From NCBI RefSeq assembly GCF_900010725.2, contig NZ_LR734869.1:275159-339158 (forward strand): a DNA stretch of 64,000 bases. The letters run 5' to 3'. This DNA is from Planktothrix serta PCC 8927 (GTDB taxonomy: Bacteria > Cyanobacteriota > Cyanobacteriia > Cyanobacteriales > Microcoleaceae). The position numbers were made by a program, and so were the translations under genes. The notes below the pieces were generated by a model, which was given only the letters and a program-made list of their open reading frames with translations, was not told where the DNA came from and searched no databases. Of this stretch, positions 62,724-64,000 are shown piece by piece (positions within the stretch are counted from its first letter, which is position 1; each line of letters begins with the position of its first letter).

Positions 62724-63368
62724 TTAAAGAATTAATCCCCATTCTATTAATTTTTGACTTAAAATCAATTGAATCTTTTCCGTAACTCGATCAATATTTA
62801 ACGTTCCATCAATCTTTATAATTCGCTCTGGGTTAGCTTCAGCTAATCGTTGAAACCCCTGTTGTACACGCTGATGAAATGCTAAATTCGCTTGTTCCAT
62901 GCGATCAATTTTACCTCTGGCGCGAGTTCTGGCGAGTCCAATTTCCACATCCACATCTAACCATAAGGTTAAATCACTTTCTAAACCTTGGGTAGCAATC
63001 TGATTCAATTGTTCAATTAAACTGAGATCTAAACCTCGACCATAACCTTGATAAGCGATGGTCGAGTCGGTATAGCGATCGCATAAAATAATCGTTCCCT
63101 GGTATAATAACGGTTTAAGAAATCCCTCAATATGTTGAGCGCGATCGGCAGCATACATCAATAATTCTGCGCGATCTTGAATCGGTTCTTCTTCCTGATA
63201 TTCTAATAATAAACGTCTCAATTCCTGGCCTAAGAGAGTTCCCCCTGGTTCACGGGTCATGACCACAGGTGCATCCGTCAGACTTTGTAACCAAACCTGG
63301 ACACGCTGCATCTGAGTTGTTTTTCCCCCACCTTCAACGCCTTCAAAAACAATTAATTTTCCCCGCAT
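62724..63368 (-). CDS. tmk: Thymidylate kinase
   Basis: A 214-residue dTMP kinase. The P-loop is FEGVEGGGKTTQ, the DRX motif is CDRYTDSTIAYQGYGRG and the LID region is ARTRARGKIDRME. It makes dTDP for DNA synthesis. The ATG at 63368 (MRGKLIVFEG) is preferred because GGGGGAGAAGG lies just upstream; an ATG at 63413 would add 15 residues not typical of the family. It is the first gene of a tmk-holB unit. Confidence 0.94.
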   Translation of the reverse strand: MRGKLIVFEGVEGGGKTTQMQRVQVWLQSLTDAPVVMTREPGGTLLGQELRRLLLEYQEEEPIQDRAELLMYAADRAQHIEGFLKPLLYQGTIILCDRYTDSTIAYQGYGRGLDLSLIEQLNQIATQGLESDLTLWLDVDVEIGLARTRARGKIDRMEQANLAFHQRVQQGFQRLAEANPERIIKIDGTLNIDRVTEKIQLILSQKLIEWGLIL

Positions 63369-63542
63369 CTGCTGACCTTCTCCCCCAGAAATCAATAATG
63401 ATCGTCTTGCCATTCAAAACGTTCTCTAAATATGATAAGGTCTGGAATAGACCATGATCGTTTCAATGGTTTAATCAATGAGGTTAAGTTTATCCTCAAT
63501 TTTGTTAAATCGAAATTGCCTGTCGCACCTCTGGAGTTTTCT

Positions 63543-63890
63543 ATGGCCCGCTACACTGGATTTTTTATTGTTAATGTCGGGATCGAAGATCTACGACCGA
63601 TGATGATTGAGATCCTAGAATCCTGTAATTTAGAGATCACTTATCAAACCCCCAGTTCAATTATTGCACGGGAGGCTTTAGGCCAAGTAACGGTGCATGA
63701 ATTAGTGATTGCGGAAGTGGTTTTTGATACCGCAACTTCCAGTATCAATGAAACAAAAATGACCGTTTATATTAAAAATGAAGCCTTAGCTCTACAAAGT
63801 GTCAATCACTGTCGCGGAATCTTTGAACAAGTGAGTCAATTAATTATTGATAATCGTCAGTGGGTGCTTTTAGAAAGTATTGCGTTATAA
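63543..63890 (+). CDS. Small conserved cyanobacterial protein of unknown function
   Basis: A 115-residue soluble protein: MARYTGFFIVNVGIEDLRPM, then EILESCNLEITYQTPSSIIA, then VHELVIAEVVFDTATSSINE and a C-terminal helix (SQLIIDNRQWVLLESIAL). It has a ferredoxin-like beta-alpha-beta pattern and no catalytic motif. Frame is open back to 63432, but the ATG at 63543 gives the compact protein and the upstream extension is low-complexity. It is divergent from tmk. Confidence 0.7.
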   Translation: MARYTGFFIVNVGIEDLRPMMIEILESCNLEITYQTPSSIIAREALGQVTVHELVIAEVVFDTATSSINETKMTVYIKNEALALQSVNHCRGIFEQVSQLIIDNRQWVLLESIAL

Positions 63891-64000
63891 GAGACTCACC
63901 TGAACACGTCCAAAGCGTGTCAACTTTAAGGCTAAAAGTAGGCCGAAAAACCAAAAGTTCGTTGATTTTTTTAAGCGTCCTAGATCCCCCCTAACCCCCC
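63891..64000. mobile_element. IS200/IS605-like end relic or start of an element at the window edge
   Basis: GCGTGTCAACTTTAAGGCTA, continuing AAAG (63916-63939), is closely similar to AGTGTCAACTTCAGGCTAAA (2910-2929). The TCCTAGATCCCCCCTAACCC tail is a common cyanobacterial intergenic motif. No transposase is visible before the window ends. Confidence 0.35.

Overview
The window comes from a filamentous, probably Oscillatoriales-type (Planktothrix-like), cyanobacterium. The evidence is cyanobacterial core genes (Mg-chelatase ChlD, the ARC6 homologue Ftn2, a second-type GlgA, a DUF3181 protein, an SLH-type porin), many GCGATCGC (HIP1) octamers, and the AT-rich, repeat-laden spacers typical of that group. 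The genus is inferred; no rRNA gene is present.

Layout. 1-6 kb: end of a probable glycosidase, an SLH/OprB porin, a repeat-filled gap holding a MITE-like element, DUF2141, tsaE, yvcK. 6-8.5 kb: a Mla-type lipid ABC ATPase and a run of orphan antitoxin-like genes with a broken nSTAND fragment. 8.7-14.9 kb: glgA, cbiET, DUF1868, holA and an acidic membrane protein. 15-20 kb: a 1353-residue photoreceptor-like diguanylate cyclase with two cyanobacteriochrome-type GAF domains, then a HAD phosphatase. 20-26 kb: MscS channel, an AAA ATPase/DUF4276 pair, chlD. 26-30 kb: pentapeptide protein, a phased TGTGAT array, a 146-bp tandem repeat, and a GH13 amylase with CBM20. 30-33.8 kb: purS-purQ, GST, DUF3181, 2TM protein, moaC, tRNA-Arg(ACG). 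34-40.2 kb: a minus-strand conflict island (caspase-nSTAND-membrane protein plus five smaller genes). 40-44 kb: HicB-like and DUF433 orphans, MFS, Uma2, SDR. 44-51 kb: GH31, a DHH-CBS-tRNA nucleotidyltransferase fusion, rsmB. 51-57 kb: adenylate cyclase, a stand-alone ARC6-tail-like domain, pdhA, ftn2. 57-64 kb: DUF4912 protein with 41 SGxG repeats, FUSC, holB-tmk, a small conserved protein and an IS-like end at the window edge.

How it works together. Housekeeping genes dominate: storage glucan metabolism (glgA, GH13-CBM20, GH31), replication (holA, holB, tmk), purine, cobalamin, molybdopterin and chlorophyll synthesis, and division (ftn2). Between them lie second-messenger enzymes (c-di-GMP, cAMP) and accessory conflict genes. 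The best candidate for an undescribed system is the caspase-nSTAND island at 33986-40162, in which two different proteins end in similar membrane hairpins and which contains a toxin/immunity-like pair. Other notable signals are the tandem cyanobacteriochrome GAFs, the SGxG-repeat protein, the six-unit TGTGAT array, and several miniature repeat families, including paired AGAAACC palindromes at constant spacing.
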